Shown: positions 34,031-42,569 of the stretch, in pieces
Numbering within the stretch: the first letter of the stretch is position 1
How the letters are laid out: the number at the start of each line of letters is the position of its first letter
From: Marispirochaeta sp.
GTDB taxonomy: Bacteria > Spirochaetota > Spirochaetia > JC444 > Marispirochaetaceae
Direction: 5' to 3'
Assembly: GCF_963668165.1 (NCBI RefSeq)
Contig: NZ_OY764212.1
Coordinates: forward strand, 620,001-684,000
DNA length: 64,000 nucleotides
Notes under the pieces: model-generated
What the model was told of the DNA's origin: nothing
The model's database searches: none
The model's input: only the letters and a program-made list of their open reading frames with translations
Position numbers and translations under genes: made by a program

Positions 34031-35209
34031 CTAATCAGCGGACTGTTTGTCTTCCTCCCGGTGAAGTCCCGGATAAACGTCAGTACGGTCAACATAAACA
34101 ATTATGCTGCATGAGTTCGAGTAGCGGGATTCGATGCTCAAGCGAAGAGAGGTATTTCCGATTTCTGTTTCATAAGATCCTTCCCCGCTCTCGGTATCCA
34201 GTGAGAACCTGTGATCTTCTCCATTGTAGCTGTAGAGCACATTCAGGTTTCCCCTGCCGTCTTCAAACGCTGCATTTCCTGAAACCGAGGCTGATACGGA
34301 ATGACCTTTCCTGTCGGTAAAGGAGAGATCATCCTTGAAGCTCAGCTCTTTCCTGCGATCAGAATAGAGGGTTTCACTCAGATGAAACAGCTGCTGCAGA
34401 TCGTAAAGAATCGAGTTAAAATGGCGTTCTTCAGCCCGCAGTATTGAACGTACCCCGGGACGAACCTGGACTTCAGCAGACCAGTTGCGGAATACTACCT
34501 CCGGAAGGTCCACAACACCGAAATCCTGCCCAAGATCGGTCTCTACCCGGTGAAGTCCCGGACTCACGGCTGGAATCAGGAAGGGCACCCGTGAATCGCC
34601 GGTTGTGTACCCCACAAAGTCGCCGTCCAGCATTATCTCTGCATCAACAAGATTGGAATAGAGCAGGATCTCCCCTGGTTTTTCGTCCTGCAGGGAAAGA
34701 ATGGACCGGTCACTGTCCGGATCAGCAAACGTTACCCTGGCTCCATTTATCGCCGCGACCAGCTTCCCGGCAAGGCTGTGAATTGTATTCTCCGTTGATC
34801 CCCGCTCGGAAACTGCTTTTACCGAGCCGGATTCCACATCCGTTATGGTTAAAGAAAGGAGCACATCCTGCCCCATAAAAACATACGTCCCGTGAATCAG
34901 TACATCCGCCCCTACAAGACGTCCGATCTCTACCGATTTCTCTTCTGCAGTAAGGCCGGTCAAGGCAAGACGCTGTTCGTCCAGCACATCTTCCATGCGA
35001 CCACGGTTCACCAGAACGATTCCCGGGGCGCGGGAGAGATCAAAAAGCAGCAATCCTTCCACAATGCCCGACAGATAATCATGACGAGGGTCTCCCCCTG
35101 AATTCTCTATACCTGACAAGGCTACAGCGCTGTCTCCCCAAGCGGAGATTCCCTGAATTCCTGTAAGGATAAGAAACAGAAGAAGAATCGGAGTGCATAA
35201 TCTTTTCAC
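34031..35209 (-). CDS. Secreted FlgO/CsgG-like protein with PEGA domain
   Basis: 392 aa. Signal peptide 1-24. The FlgO/CsgG-like domain (about 28-165) has VLVNRGRMEDVLDEQRLAL, GRLVGADVLIHGTYVF and TITDVESGSVKAVSERGS. A PEGA beta domain follows (about 182-240: EIMLDGDFVGYTT, VSPGLHRVETDL). The C-terminal 140 residues are beta-rich and acidic. Probably an envelope lipoprotein-like or periplasmic scaffold; there is no lipobox Cys. GTG start behind GTGAGGTTCGC. A TTGCTT-17-TAAACT promoter lies about 40 nt upstream on the minus strand. Sister of the gene at 25894-27666. Confidence 0.7.
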   Translation of the reverse strand: MKRLCTPILLLFLILTGIQGISAWGDSAVALSGIENSGGDPRHDYLSGIVEGLLLFDLSRAPGIVLVNRGRMEDVLDEQRLALTGLTAEEKSVEIGRLVGADVLIHGTYVFMGQDVLLSLTITDVESGSVKAVSERGSTENTIHSLAGKLVAAINGARVTFADPDSDRSILSLQDEKPGEILLYSNLVDAEIMLDGDFVGYTTGDSRVPFLIPAVSPGLHRVETDLGQDFGVVDLPEVVFRNWSAEVQVRPGVRSILRAEERHFNSILYDLQQLFHLSETLYSDRRKELSFKDDLSFTDRKGHSVSASVSGNAAFEDGRGNLNVLYSYNGEDHRFSLDTESGEGSYETEIGNTSLRLSIESRYSNSCSIIVYVDRTDVYPGLHREEDKQSAD

Positions 35210-35376
35210 GCTGCGAACCTCACTTTGCTGCCCAGAAGTTTATCCCTAATTCAGCTCTCAAGCAATATTTAGACAATATGAAGTGACCCCCAGTTTGCAA
35301 ATCGTGGATTCACCGGGCATACTGGGAATAACAAAATCAACGTATGCGGCTACCGCATGCAAATGGAGGTCACTGG

Positions 35377-36492
35377 ATGAATACTGTAACGCACATTGGA
35401 ATCGATGTCCACAAAGATACTTACTCGCTGTGTTCATTCAACTTTTCAGCCCAGAAGAGTTTCGGGCAAACCAGAATCGCCAGCAAGAGCTCTCTGGTGA
35501 TCAAATATGTACGAAAACTACAAAAGGAACATCCTGAGTGTACAGTACTCTGCGGTTATGAAGCAGGTCCAACCGGATACGGACTCTACCGGGATTTGGC
35601 GAAAGCAGATATCCCCTGTGTGATTATGGCCCCGACTACGTTGCCGAAAGCACCAGGCAATCACATAAAAACAGACAGGATAGATGCTGAAGAACTGGCC
35701 AGACACCTGGCGTGGGGGACCTACAGTGCCGTGCATATACCGACGCCACAAGATGAAGCGGTAAAAAATTATACACGGCTGAGAAATACCCGGAAAAAGG
35801 CTCTAGGACGAGCAAAACAGAACCTGTTGTCCTTTCTACTGCGTCATGGACGATGTTTCACCGAGGGAAAAAATTCTTGGACAATTGCCCACTATACATG
35901 GCTGAAGGGGCAACTGTTTCATGATGAGGTCGACCAGGAAACGTTTACTGAATATCTGCAGGAAGTACACGACCAACAGGAAAAGGTAGACCGCTATAAT
36001 CAGCGGATCGAAGAGTTGGCCGCCTTGGATGCCTACCGAGACCGGGTATCGAGACTTCGCTGTTTCAGGGGAATAGAGACGCATACGGCATTATCGTTTA
36101 TTTCAGAGATTGGGGACTTCTCCCGGTTTGCAAACTCACAGCAGTTCTCCTCGTTTCTGGGCCTGGTTCCCAAGGAGAACTCCAGTGGTCAGAGAGAACG
36201 GCGAGGGAGTATCACAAAGGCCGGGAATGAACGTTTACGGCTCCTGCTTATCGAAGGAGCCAAATCAACCCTGCGAAGCAATATCTATGGAAAGAAATCA
36301 AAGCGTCTCCTGGCGAGACAGAAAGGAAATGATCCGGATGTCATTGCGTATGCTGACAGGGCTAACAGGAGATTGCACAGAGTGTACAATAATCTTGTTG
36401 CTCGCGGTGTGCATCACAACAAGGCGACCGTCGCTGTTGCCAGAGAGTTATCCTGCTTCATCTGGGGGATGATGAACAATAGAATCAACTAA
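35377..36492 (+). CDS. IS110/IS1111-family DEDD transposase
   Basis: 371-aa recombinase. N-terminal RuvC-like DEDD domain begins HIGIDVHKDTYSLCSF and includes CGYEAGPTGYGLYRDL, KTDRIDAEELARHL; the C-terminal Transposase_20 domain has LRCFRGIETHTAL, FLGLVPKENSSG and RRGSITKAGNERLRLLLIEGA with the catalytic Ser region. ATG at 35377 behind AAATGGAGGTCACTGG; the open frame extends 11 codons upstream without a start site. Full length and intact. Confidence 0.95.
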   Translation: MNTVTHIGIDVHKDTYSLCSFNFSAQKSFGQTRIASKSSLVIKYVRKLQKEHPECTVLCGYEAGPTGYGLYRDLAKADIPCVIMAPTTLPKAPGNHIKTDRIDAEELARHLAWGTYSAVHIPTPQDEAVKNYTRLRNTRKKALGRAKQNLLSFLLRHGRCFTEGKNSWTIAHYTWLKGQLFHDEVDQETFTEYLQEVHDQQEKVDRYNQRIEELAALDAYRDRVSRLRCFRGIETHTALSFISEIGDFSRFANSQQFSSFLGLVPKENSSGQRERRGSITKAGNERLRLLLIEGAKSTLRSNIYGKKSKRLLARQKGNDPDVIAYADRANRRLHRVYNNLVARGVHHNKATVAVARELSCFIWGMMNNRIN

Positions 36493-36772
36493 CCAATACT
36501 GTTTCGATAAGAGGGGTTTTAGATGAGAGGGATTGATAGACAGGATAATCGGGCAACGATCCAGCTATCTTCGAGGACACTATGTTGACACCCAAGAGGT
36601 GATTCACGTTTTTAGACAGAAAGGGCTTTAGGCGGACCATTGGCCTGCATTAACCAATATGCGTATATCAGAATGGTCAAATGCCGAAAACTGATTTCCT
36701 GTCTATCAATCCTTTTCTTCGTTCAATATTTTGGGAGTTTTATCGTGTAGAGAAAGAAAAAACCTTGACAAA
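36493..36772 (+). ncRNA. Candidate guide (seek/bridge) RNA region of the IS1111-type element
   Basis: This 280-nt stretch between the transposase stop and the right end has no open frame of note. It carries a perfect 16-bp inverted repeat, GGATTGATAGACAGGA at 36530-36545 and its complement at 36697-36712, which would fold 151 nt into a closed arm. In the IS110 family an RNA from the non-coding part of the element guides target and donor choice, and in IS1111-type elements that part lies downstream of the transposase gene. Strand and ends are not determined. Confidence 0.4.
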
Positions 36773-36786
36773 GGTCACATCATATC

Positions 36787-38022
36787 AGTGTCCCAAACCG
36801 TGGGGATATTTTACAAATACGCATAGGCCGGAAGATACTCTGCCGTAATCTTCATGGGAGTCACAATGCTGCGCAGCCATATCATTCTGTCGCTGGAAGA
36901 CATCCGACACATTCTGCTGAAGAACCGCCGCCGGGTGAACAGTGTTTTCATCTCACTTTTGATCCGCTGTGCAAGAATCCCCGCTCGTTCTGCGTGGGTT
37001 ATGGTGTTGTCTCCCTGCTTCGCTATCCGATAAGGTTTGCAGTAGTTGTGGTACAAGCGGTAGATGGCAAGTCGCTCCATGCAGTCGGACGCATTGCGGG
37101 CAAACCGGACTGTCTCCCGGGTATGATCTGCACTGTCCTTTCGTATTTCCCGGTCAAGATAATTGACACTGAATAGATCATTCCGCAGTGTCCGGGGTAA
37201 TTTTGAGCTGATTCGCCGGTGGTGTATGCGCTTTTGGTCTTCGGCAGTAAGATCACGATACACTTTAGCATACTGCAGATGCTCATCAGTAAAGAGCTGA
37301 ACACTGGAACAGGCACTTTGCTCCTGCAAATCGAGACATACACGCACTAACTCCTGGAATGATCGATAAATACTTCTCCGATGCAGGTTGAACCTGGCCT
37401 GCATTTGTATGTTTCGTTTTTTCTGATACTCGGTCATGCGTCCCTTTCTCCGCAAATGGGCATAGTCCAAGGAGAACCAGAACTGGGATTCCTTTCCAAC
37501 CAGAAGGTTTATATTATTGGGAAAGTACTGGGACAGAACAAAGCTTTCAAATCCGTCGGCTGCCAGATCTTCGGTTAAATGGAGTTCGGCAGACAAGGAG
37601 GCGTGGATGGCGATTGCCTGCCGTGCAAGCCTGCTGATGCGGTTGGTGATTGTTGTCGGCGAGACCTTCAGAATGCGCGCGGTATCCCGGATTCCGGAGG
37701 AGGTAAAGAGATGGGAGAAGATTGTTCGGCAGGGAAGTTTTCTCTTTGCAAAAAAATCGATGCTGAAGGTTTGGGAAGAGAAGCCTGCACCGCAGTGTTT
37801 GCAGTGGAAACGCTGGATTTTTCCAAAGAGGCGGGATTGGTAGCTGCCGTTTTTTTACATACCAACCGGTGACAGATTGGTCGGAAGGGTGATTCTGACA
37901 GTCCCTGTTGGGACAAAATGAGGGACGAAACATGCTTGCAACTCCTTTTTTTCGCGGATCTACTGGTAAATACCAGCGATACAAGGAGTTTGCTTCAAAT
38001 CATCCCCACGGTTTGGGACACT
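36787..38022 (-). mobile_element. Insertion sequence with 21-bp perfect terminal inverted repeats
   Basis: 1236 bp. The ends at 36787-36807 and 38002-38022 are perfect 21-bp inverted repeats (outer bases AGTGTCCCAAACC). It contains one transposase gene that is frameshifted. No target duplication is visible, perhaps because its left flank was later occupied by the IS1111-type element. It sits 3 nt beyond the stop of the RraA-like gene. The IS family is not certain; the zinc-ribbon plus HTH N-terminus is of the IS1/ISNCY sort. Confidence 0.85.
36811..37933 (-). pseudogene. Zinc-ribbon transposase, frameshifted in an A7 run
   Basis: The gene starts at ATG 37933 behind AAAGGAGTTGCAAGC and reads MFRPSFCPNRDCQNH ... 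VTGWYVKK. At a run of seven A (minus strand, near 37854-37860) the frame is lost; removing one A would give WYVKNGSYQSRLFGKIQRF and continue through the second zinc knuckle HCKHCGAGFSSQTF, an HTH (DTARILKVSPTTITNRI) and the DDE-like remainder down to the stop at 36811, 4 nt inside the terminal repeat. Either the copy is dead, or transcriptional slippage on A7 restores it, or the base call is wrong. A separate in-frame start (TTG 37596) has no known role. Confidence 0.8.
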
Positions 38023-38025
38023 AGT

Positions 38026-38742
38026 TTATTTCTTCGCCCGTAGACGGGCCATCTCGGCCCTCCACACTTTCAACTGGGAAAGATCTACTTCCCGGCCTTC
38101 GGCAAGAGCCTTTCTGCAATTTTCAAGAACAGGCATCTCCGAGTCCCCTGCCAGCTTGCACGCCGCAGCCAGGTCAGGAGCGATTTCCCGGGGAATCAGT
38201 ACAACTCCGTGACGGTCTGCAGCCAGCAGGTCTCCCGGATTGACTGCAACACCACCGATGGTCACCGGGGTATTGTACTCCTCTATGTGAATATAGGCAT
38301 GGGTAACCAGTAAACATTTCGCAAAGAAACCAAAGCCGAGTTCCTCCACCTCATTAAGATCCCGCACTCCTCCATTGGTTACTACGCCCACGGCGCCCAG
38401 GGCCTTATGGGTGGTGGCATTAACCTCGCCCCAGAATGAACCTACCGGTTCGGGATCCAGATCCTGGATAACAGCAATCGCAGGGCGGGGGGTTTTTTGT
38501 AATATCTCAAAATACTTCATCCAATTTTCAAGCTGCACCTGTGTGGGAGGAGTTGATGCGGAAACCTTGGCCGTACAGGCATAACCGATCATGGTTTTAC
38601 CAAAGGGAAGAATACACTTTATCTCCGGAGACATGGCCCCTTCTGTGCGGGGACGAACGTTGAACCTCTCGATCGCGTTGGCAATTGTGGGTGTGTCGAA
38701 CATCCGCAATCCCTCGATCTGTTGTTGTGTTAACTCAGACAA
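38026..38742 (-). CDS. RraA-like / HMG-aldolase family protein
   Basis: 238-aa protein of the RraA-like superfamily (4-hydroxy-4-methyl-2-oxoglutarate aldolase / oxaloacetate decarboxylase). Conserved features: FDTPTIANAIERF, the substrate loop VTNGGVRDLNEVEELGF and GDLLAADRHGVVLIP with the metal-binding Asp. It may be a dimethylmenaquinone-methyltransferase homologue by old naming. Start: TTG at 38742 has GGAGGTAACTGAA upstream, better than the more distal TTG at 38781, which has no ribosome site. It has its own promoter and terminator-separated position downstream of the sugar ABC operon. The stop codon abuts the inserted IS. Confidence 0.8.
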   Translation of the reverse strand: MSELTQQQIEGLRMFDTPTIANAIERFNVRPRTEGAMSPEIKCILPFGKTMIGYACTAKVSASTPPTQVQLENWMKYFEILQKTPRPAIAVIQDLDPEPVGSFWGEVNATTHKALGAVGVVTNGGVRDLNEVEELGFGFFAKCLLVTHAYIHIEEYNTPVTIGGVAVNPGDLLAADRHGVVLIPREIAPDLAAACKLAGDSEMPVLENCRKALAEGREVDLSQLKVWRAEMARLRAKK

Positions 38743-38814
38743 TTCAGTTACCTCCGTTTGCAATAACCCGCGGTCACGCAATAATCCTTAAATTGTATAC
38801 CAAGGATGTACAGG

Positions 38815-38843
38815 AGTGTAGCCTTCCGTAACAGCGGAGTCAA
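38815..38843 (-). promoter_or_regulatory. Promoter of the RraA-like gene
   Basis: Minus strand TTGACT (38838-38843), 17-nt spacer, TACACT (38815-38820), directly after the ABC-operon terminator. Confidence 0.55.
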
Positions 38844-38855
38844 GCGTAAGGAAAT

Positions 38856-38894
38856 AAAAAACCGGCGGCACTGTATTAAGGCAGTACCGCCGGT
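38856..38894 (-). terminator. Rho-independent terminator of the sugar ABC operon
   Basis: ACCGGCGG...CCGCCGGT stem (38861-38894) with a second pairing CACTG/CAGTA inside, followed on the minus strand by a T-run. It lies 19 nt after the last permease gene. Confidence 0.88.
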
Positions 38895-38913
38895 AAACTG
38901 AAAAGTAAGGAGT

Positions 38914-40017
38914 CTATCCTTTTACGCTTCCTGCCATAAGACCGCGAACAAAGAATCGTTGCAGACCAAAGAAAACAGCTAGAGGAAGTATCATACTCAG
39001 GAAGGCTCCGGAGGTTAACAGGTGCCAGTCCTGACCCTTCTCACCAACCATTGCCGCCAAGGCACTGGTAACAACCCGGTTCTTGTCTCCCAGGAATACA
39101 AGAGCAACCAGATAATCATTCCAGACCCACAGAAACTGAAAAATCGCAAAGCTTGCCAGGGCCGGAACAGATAGAGGCAGAACAAGGCGCACGAAGGTAG
39201 TAAAAGGCGTAGCACCATCAAGATAGGCCGACTCAAAGATATCCCGGGACAGGGTGCTGATATAATTGTACAGCAGGTAGATTGCCAAAGGCAGACCAAA
39301 TCCCGTATGGGCCATCCACATGCCAAGGAAAGAACCGGTAATACCCCAGCGGGTAAAATCCCGCAGAATCGGAATCAGAGCAATCTGCAAAGGCACAACC
39401 AGAAGGGCCACCACCATAGTAAAGAGGGGCCGACGCATAGGGAACTCCATCCAGGCGAAAGCATAGGCCGCGAAGGCTGCAATCAGTATGGGGATAACCG
39501 TGGCGGGAATACTGACCGCCAGAGAGTTCAAAACAGCATCGGCAAAATTACTCCCCTGCCTGGAGATCGTGTTTCCCTGAGCATCCATAAAGGAGACCTC
39601 CCCGCCGGAAAGAACATCCTTATAGTTCTGCATAGTCAGATTAGCGCCGAACCCTATCCATTTTTCTTCGTACACCCTGATCGTTCTGGACCGCTTATTA
39701 CCGATCCAGCGAGCTTGTTTCCGGTCGTCTATATTTACACCCTGGCGCCACTGTTCAAAAGTGGCAGTGTACCCCTCAATAGTTATGGGTCCATCCGGGT
39801 CTGTATCAACAGGCAGCTCATACTCTTCAGTAACAACCCAGTCTTTATGGGGAAGGACAGACCACCAGCCGGATCCGTATATATCCTTGGAATCCCGAAA
39901 GGAGGTAACAAATATCCCTAAAGTTGGGACCGTCCAGGAGACTACGATTACAATCAGAATAATTTCAACAATTAATCTGCCTGCAGAAAACCGCTTTTTG
40001 TCTTTTATCCTTCTCAT
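38914..40017 (-). CDS. Sugar ABC transporter permease (MalG type) with enlarged loop
   Basis: 367 aa, larger than the usual 275-300. TM1 about 12-33, then about 120 extra residues outside the membrane (containing YGSGWWSVLPHKDWV, GPITIEGYTATFEQWRQG), then five helices with the ATPase-contact EAA loop ESAYLDGATPFTTFVRLVLP (near residue 265). Inner-membrane half of a CUT1 carbohydrate importer. It overlaps the MalF-type gene by 4 nt. The long loop after TM1 could contact the binding protein. No ATPase gene is in the operon, so a shared MsmK/MalK type is expected. Confidence 0.88.
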   Translation of the reverse strand: MRRIKDKKRFSAGRLIVEIILIVIVVSWTVPTLGIFVTSFRDSKDIYGSGWWSVLPHKDWVVTEEYELPVDTDPDGPITIEGYTATFEQWRQGVNIDDRKQARWIGNKRSRTIRVYEEKWIGFGANLTMQNYKDVLSGGEVSFMDAQGNTISRQGSNFADAVLNSLAVSIPATVIPILIAAFAAYAFAWMEFPMRRPLFTMVVALLVVPLQIALIPILRDFTRWGITGSFLGMWMAHTGFGLPLAIYLLYNYISTLSRDIFESAYLDGATPFTTFVRLVLPLSVPALASFAIFQFLWVWNDYLVALVFLGDKNRVVTSALAAMVGEKGQDWHLLTSGAFLSMILPLAVFFGLQRFFVRGLMAGSVKG

Positions 40018-41096
40018 TTTAATACACTCCTGGCCCGGAACTGCCGCAGGTTGTAGATCAAAACAGGAACAATCACCACCAGCAGGATAATCGCGATTGC
40101 CGAAGCGCGGCCTGAATTGTTATAGGTAAACTGCTGCAGATAGAACTCGTTGGCAATAACATTGGTTCCGTAGTTGCCGCCTGTCATAACCCGGACAATA
40201 TCAAAAAGCTTGAGGCTGAATATCAGGATCGTCGTGGTTACAGTGATAATAGTCGGCATAATTGAGGGTATCGTAATGTTAAAAAAGATGCGTACTGGCC
40301 CGGCACCGTCAACCCGGGCGGCCTCATTTATGGACTCCGGAATACCTTTTATGGCCGCCGAGATTATTACCATAGCGTAGCCGGTTTGCAGCCAGACCAT
40401 AATAACTATTAAAAAGAAGTTATTCCAGAAAGGAATCAGAAGCCAGGCCTGTGCTTCACCCCCCAGGGCGGTGACAATTGCGTTCATTAGCCCGATTTCG
40501 GCTATTCTGACCCCTTCGCCTTTATAGGCATAAATAAATTTCCAGATAACACCGGCTCCTACAAAGGAGATTGCCATGGGCATGAATATCAGGGATTTGA
40601 TAATCTTCTCAAAACGGCTCTTATCTGCCAGTACAGATATTATTAGTCCCAGAATAACACAGGCGGAGGTACCAAACACAATCCAGAGAAGGTTATTCCG
40701 AAAGCTCTCCAGCATGATAGGATCGGTAAAGGCAAACTTGTAATTGTCCAGGAATACAAAGTTTCTCCCAGCCGCGTCCATAAAACTTAATAGTAGGGAA
40801 CGCAGGGTTGGAATAACCAGGGCCCACAGGAGAAAGATAGATGCAGGGCCTGCGAAAACAAAAGCAACCGCCATTGAACGTATGCTTCTGGGCATAGACT
40901 GGGCAATCTGATTGAGCACAAAAAAGAGCATCGCCACAGAGCCGAGGCCCCAGACAACAGCAAAGAAGGTCATTAAAACCTTGGTATTCTGCAAATTCTG
41001 CAGCAGCAGGAATCCTCCGATAAGTACGACAGCCGTCAAGACAAGAAGAGCAAACAGGGCTGCATAGCGCCACGAAGGTTTAAGGTCTTCGAGCAT
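40014..41096 (-). CDS. Sugar ABC transporter permease (MalF type)
   Basis: 360-aa membrane protein with about eight helices: extra N-terminal helices (LFALLVLTAVVLIGGFLLL), then the CUT1 permease core with the EAA loop NEAARVDGAGPVRIFFNITIP (given here across residues near 265). Partner of the preceding MalG-type protein. ATG behind AAAGGAGGCAAGT. Substrate probably an oligosaccharide or glycoside, judged only from the family and the LacI regulator. Confidence 0.9.
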   Translation of the reverse strand: MLEDLKPSWRYAALFALLVLTAVVLIGGFLLLQNLQNTKVLMTFFAVVWGLGSVAMLFFVLNQIAQSMPRSIRSMAVAFVFAGPASIFLLWALVIPTLRSLLLSFMDAAGRNFVFLDNYKFAFTDPIMLESFRNNLLWIVFGTSACVILGLIISVLADKSRFEKIIKSLIFMPMAISFVGAGVIWKFIYAYKGEGVRIAEIGLMNAIVTALGGEAQAWLLIPFWNNFFLIVIMVWLQTGYAMVIISAAIKGIPESINEAARVDGAGPVRIFFNITIPSIMPTIITVTTTILIFSLKLFDIVRVMTGGNYGTNVIANEFYLQQFTYNNSGRASAIAIILLVVIVPVLIYNLRQFRARSVLK

Positions 41097-41119
41097 ACTT
41101 GCCTCCTTTAAAGAATAGG

Positions 41120-41149
41120 GTCGCGAAAGGCCAAAAGACCCTTCGCGAC
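41120..41149 (-). other. Intercistronic hairpin between binding-protein and permease genes
   Basis: GTCGCGAA ... TTCGCGAC, extended by two more pairs past a mismatch, in the 76-nt gap after the binding-protein stop. No T-run follows on the minus strand. Such stems usually protect the upstream binding-protein mRNA and lower permease expression. Confidence 0.6.
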
Positions 41150-41172
41150 ACCGGGAAAAGTAAGATCACAAA

Positions 41173-42510
41173 TCAGTTCGGCCAGGAGGCATCAATGGCC
41201 TTCAGAGCCGCGTCCAGAGATTTGGAACCGGAGACATAGGCAGTCATCTCTTTCCAGAACGACCCGGCACCTACGGCGCCCGGCATTAAGTCTGAACCGT
41301 CAAAGCGAACACTGGTAGCGTTCTGAATAACCTCTGCAACCTTGCGGTCAACAACATTGCTGTACCAGCTTAACTTGGAATCCTTATGAGGAGAGATTGC
41401 TCCGCCTGCCCGGACCCAGCCTTCAACCGACGCGCCGGTTGCGAAATACTGCATTACCATGCGTACCTCAGGCCTGTCGTCAAACATTGCATAGATATCA
41501 CCGGCAACCAGAACAGGCCGGCCGTACTGGGGATCAACACTGGGCAGGTAGAAGAAGTCGTAGTCTTCACCGGCTTTCAGATTCTCAGGGAAGAAAGAGG
41601 TAATAAAGTTTCCCTGCTTGTGCAGCCAGGCTTTGGGCGGGTCTTCAAACATAACCTTCGGAGCATCTCCAAAGCTTGTAGTAGCTATGCTCTTGCGGCC
41701 TCCGTATACCATGCCGTCGGCGAACCAGATATCCGCCATGGTTTCGATTGCTTTACGGACCTCGGGGGAGCTGAATTTCAGTTCACCGGCAACCCACTTG
41801 TCGTAATTCTCGAGACTGGTGGTGCGAAGCATCATCTCTTCTACCCAGTCGGTGGCAGGCCAGCCGGTGGCGGCGCCTGACTCGATACCGACGGCCCAGG
41901 GGCTGTCGCCGTCCGCCAGGATAGTGTTCTGTAGTTCAACAAGCTCTTCCCATGTTTCAGGAACCGTATATCCTGCTTCATCGAAGGCCCTCTTGTTGTA
42001 CCAGACCAGGGATTTACCGTTAACACGACCCCAGACACCCGCCATAATTTCTCCATCGGGAGAATCCATGGTTGCCATGTCAAGCCAGCTCTGGATATAG
42101 TTCGACCGAACCTTGTCCATATCCAGAACCTTGTTCAGGTCAATCACAAAGCCTTTGCCGGCAAAGGTATCCAGAAGACCGGGCTGGGGGAAATCAACGA
42201 TGTCCGGAGGATTTCCGCCTTCCACGCGAATGGAGATGGAAGCCTCAAATTCCTTGCTCCCCTCATACTGAATATCAATCCCGGTCTCTTCTTCGAAGGA
42301 TTTGATGGATTCTTCGAATTTAATGGCGTCGTTATCCGTAAACGGACCGGCCATGGTAACAACCGTACCCCGGACCTCTGCATAGGGATCTTCAGCAGCA
42401 GCAGCCTGTTCTGACTCTGCCGGGGCTTTGGCGGCCTCTTCGCTCTTACTGCATGATGTGAAGGCCAAGAGGATGCCTGCAATCATGATGACAAACATGA
42501 TCTTTTTCAT
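41173..42510 (-). CDS. Sugar ABC transporter substrate-binding lipoprotein
   Basis: 445 aa, family 1 extracellular solute-binding protein. The lipoprotein signal ends at the lipobox LAFTSC (Cys about 20), followed by an Ala/Glu-rich tether. Mature domain: VVTMAGPFTDNDAIKFEESI, GGNPPDIVDFPQPG, VNGKSLVWYNKRAFDEAGYTVPETWEELV, typical of CUT1 sugar binders such as those for alpha-glucosides. ATG at 42510 has AAAGGAGTGGGAAAC; a GTG 9 nt earlier sits inside the ribosome site. First transport gene after lacI. Confidence 0.92.
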   Translation of the reverse strand: MKKIMFVIMIAGILLAFTSCSKSEEAAKAPAESEQAAAAEDPYAEVRGTVVTMAGPFTDNDAIKFEESIKSFEEETGIDIQYEGSKEFEASISIRVEGGNPPDIVDFPQPGLLDTFAGKGFVIDLNKVLDMDKVRSNYIQSWLDMATMDSPDGEIMAGVWGRVNGKSLVWYNKRAFDEAGYTVPETWEELVELQNTILADGDSPWAVGIESGAATGWPATDWVEEMMLRTTSLENYDKWVAGELKFSSPEVRKAIETMADIWFADGMVYGGRKSIATTSFGDAPKVMFEDPPKAWLHKQGNFITSFFPENLKAGEDYDFFYLPSVDPQYGRPVLVAGDIYAMFDDRPEVRMVMQYFATGASVEGWVRAGGAISPHKDSKLSWYSNVVDRKVAEVIQNATSVRFDGSDLMPGAVGAGSFWKEMTAYVSGSKSLDAALKAIDASWPN

Positions 42511-42569
42511 GTTTCCCACTCCTTTTATAATTTTTTTAATCCCTCCAACGAAGGGTTTTCTCTTCCATA

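Larger units (their letters stand above)
35276..36785 (+). mobile_element. IS110-family element, IS1111-type
   Basis: About 1.51 kb bounded by short imperfect subterminal inverted repeats, ATATGAAGTGACC (35276-35288) and GGTCACATCATAT (36773-36785), 12 of 13 complementary. It holds one DEDD transposase and a 280-nt non-coding tail. Subterminal repeats and a 3' non-coding region are hallmarks of the IS1111 subgroup. Exact ends are uncertain by several bases, since this family makes no target duplication. TTGACA (36765-36770) near the right end could act as the -35 half of the circle-junction promoter known in IS110 elements. Confidence 0.75.

Noticed and set aside
36530..36712. Independent MITE with 16-bp terminal repeats
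   Set aside because: It lies wholly inside the tail of the IS1111-type element, where a structured RNA is the simpler explanation; no target duplication flanks it.
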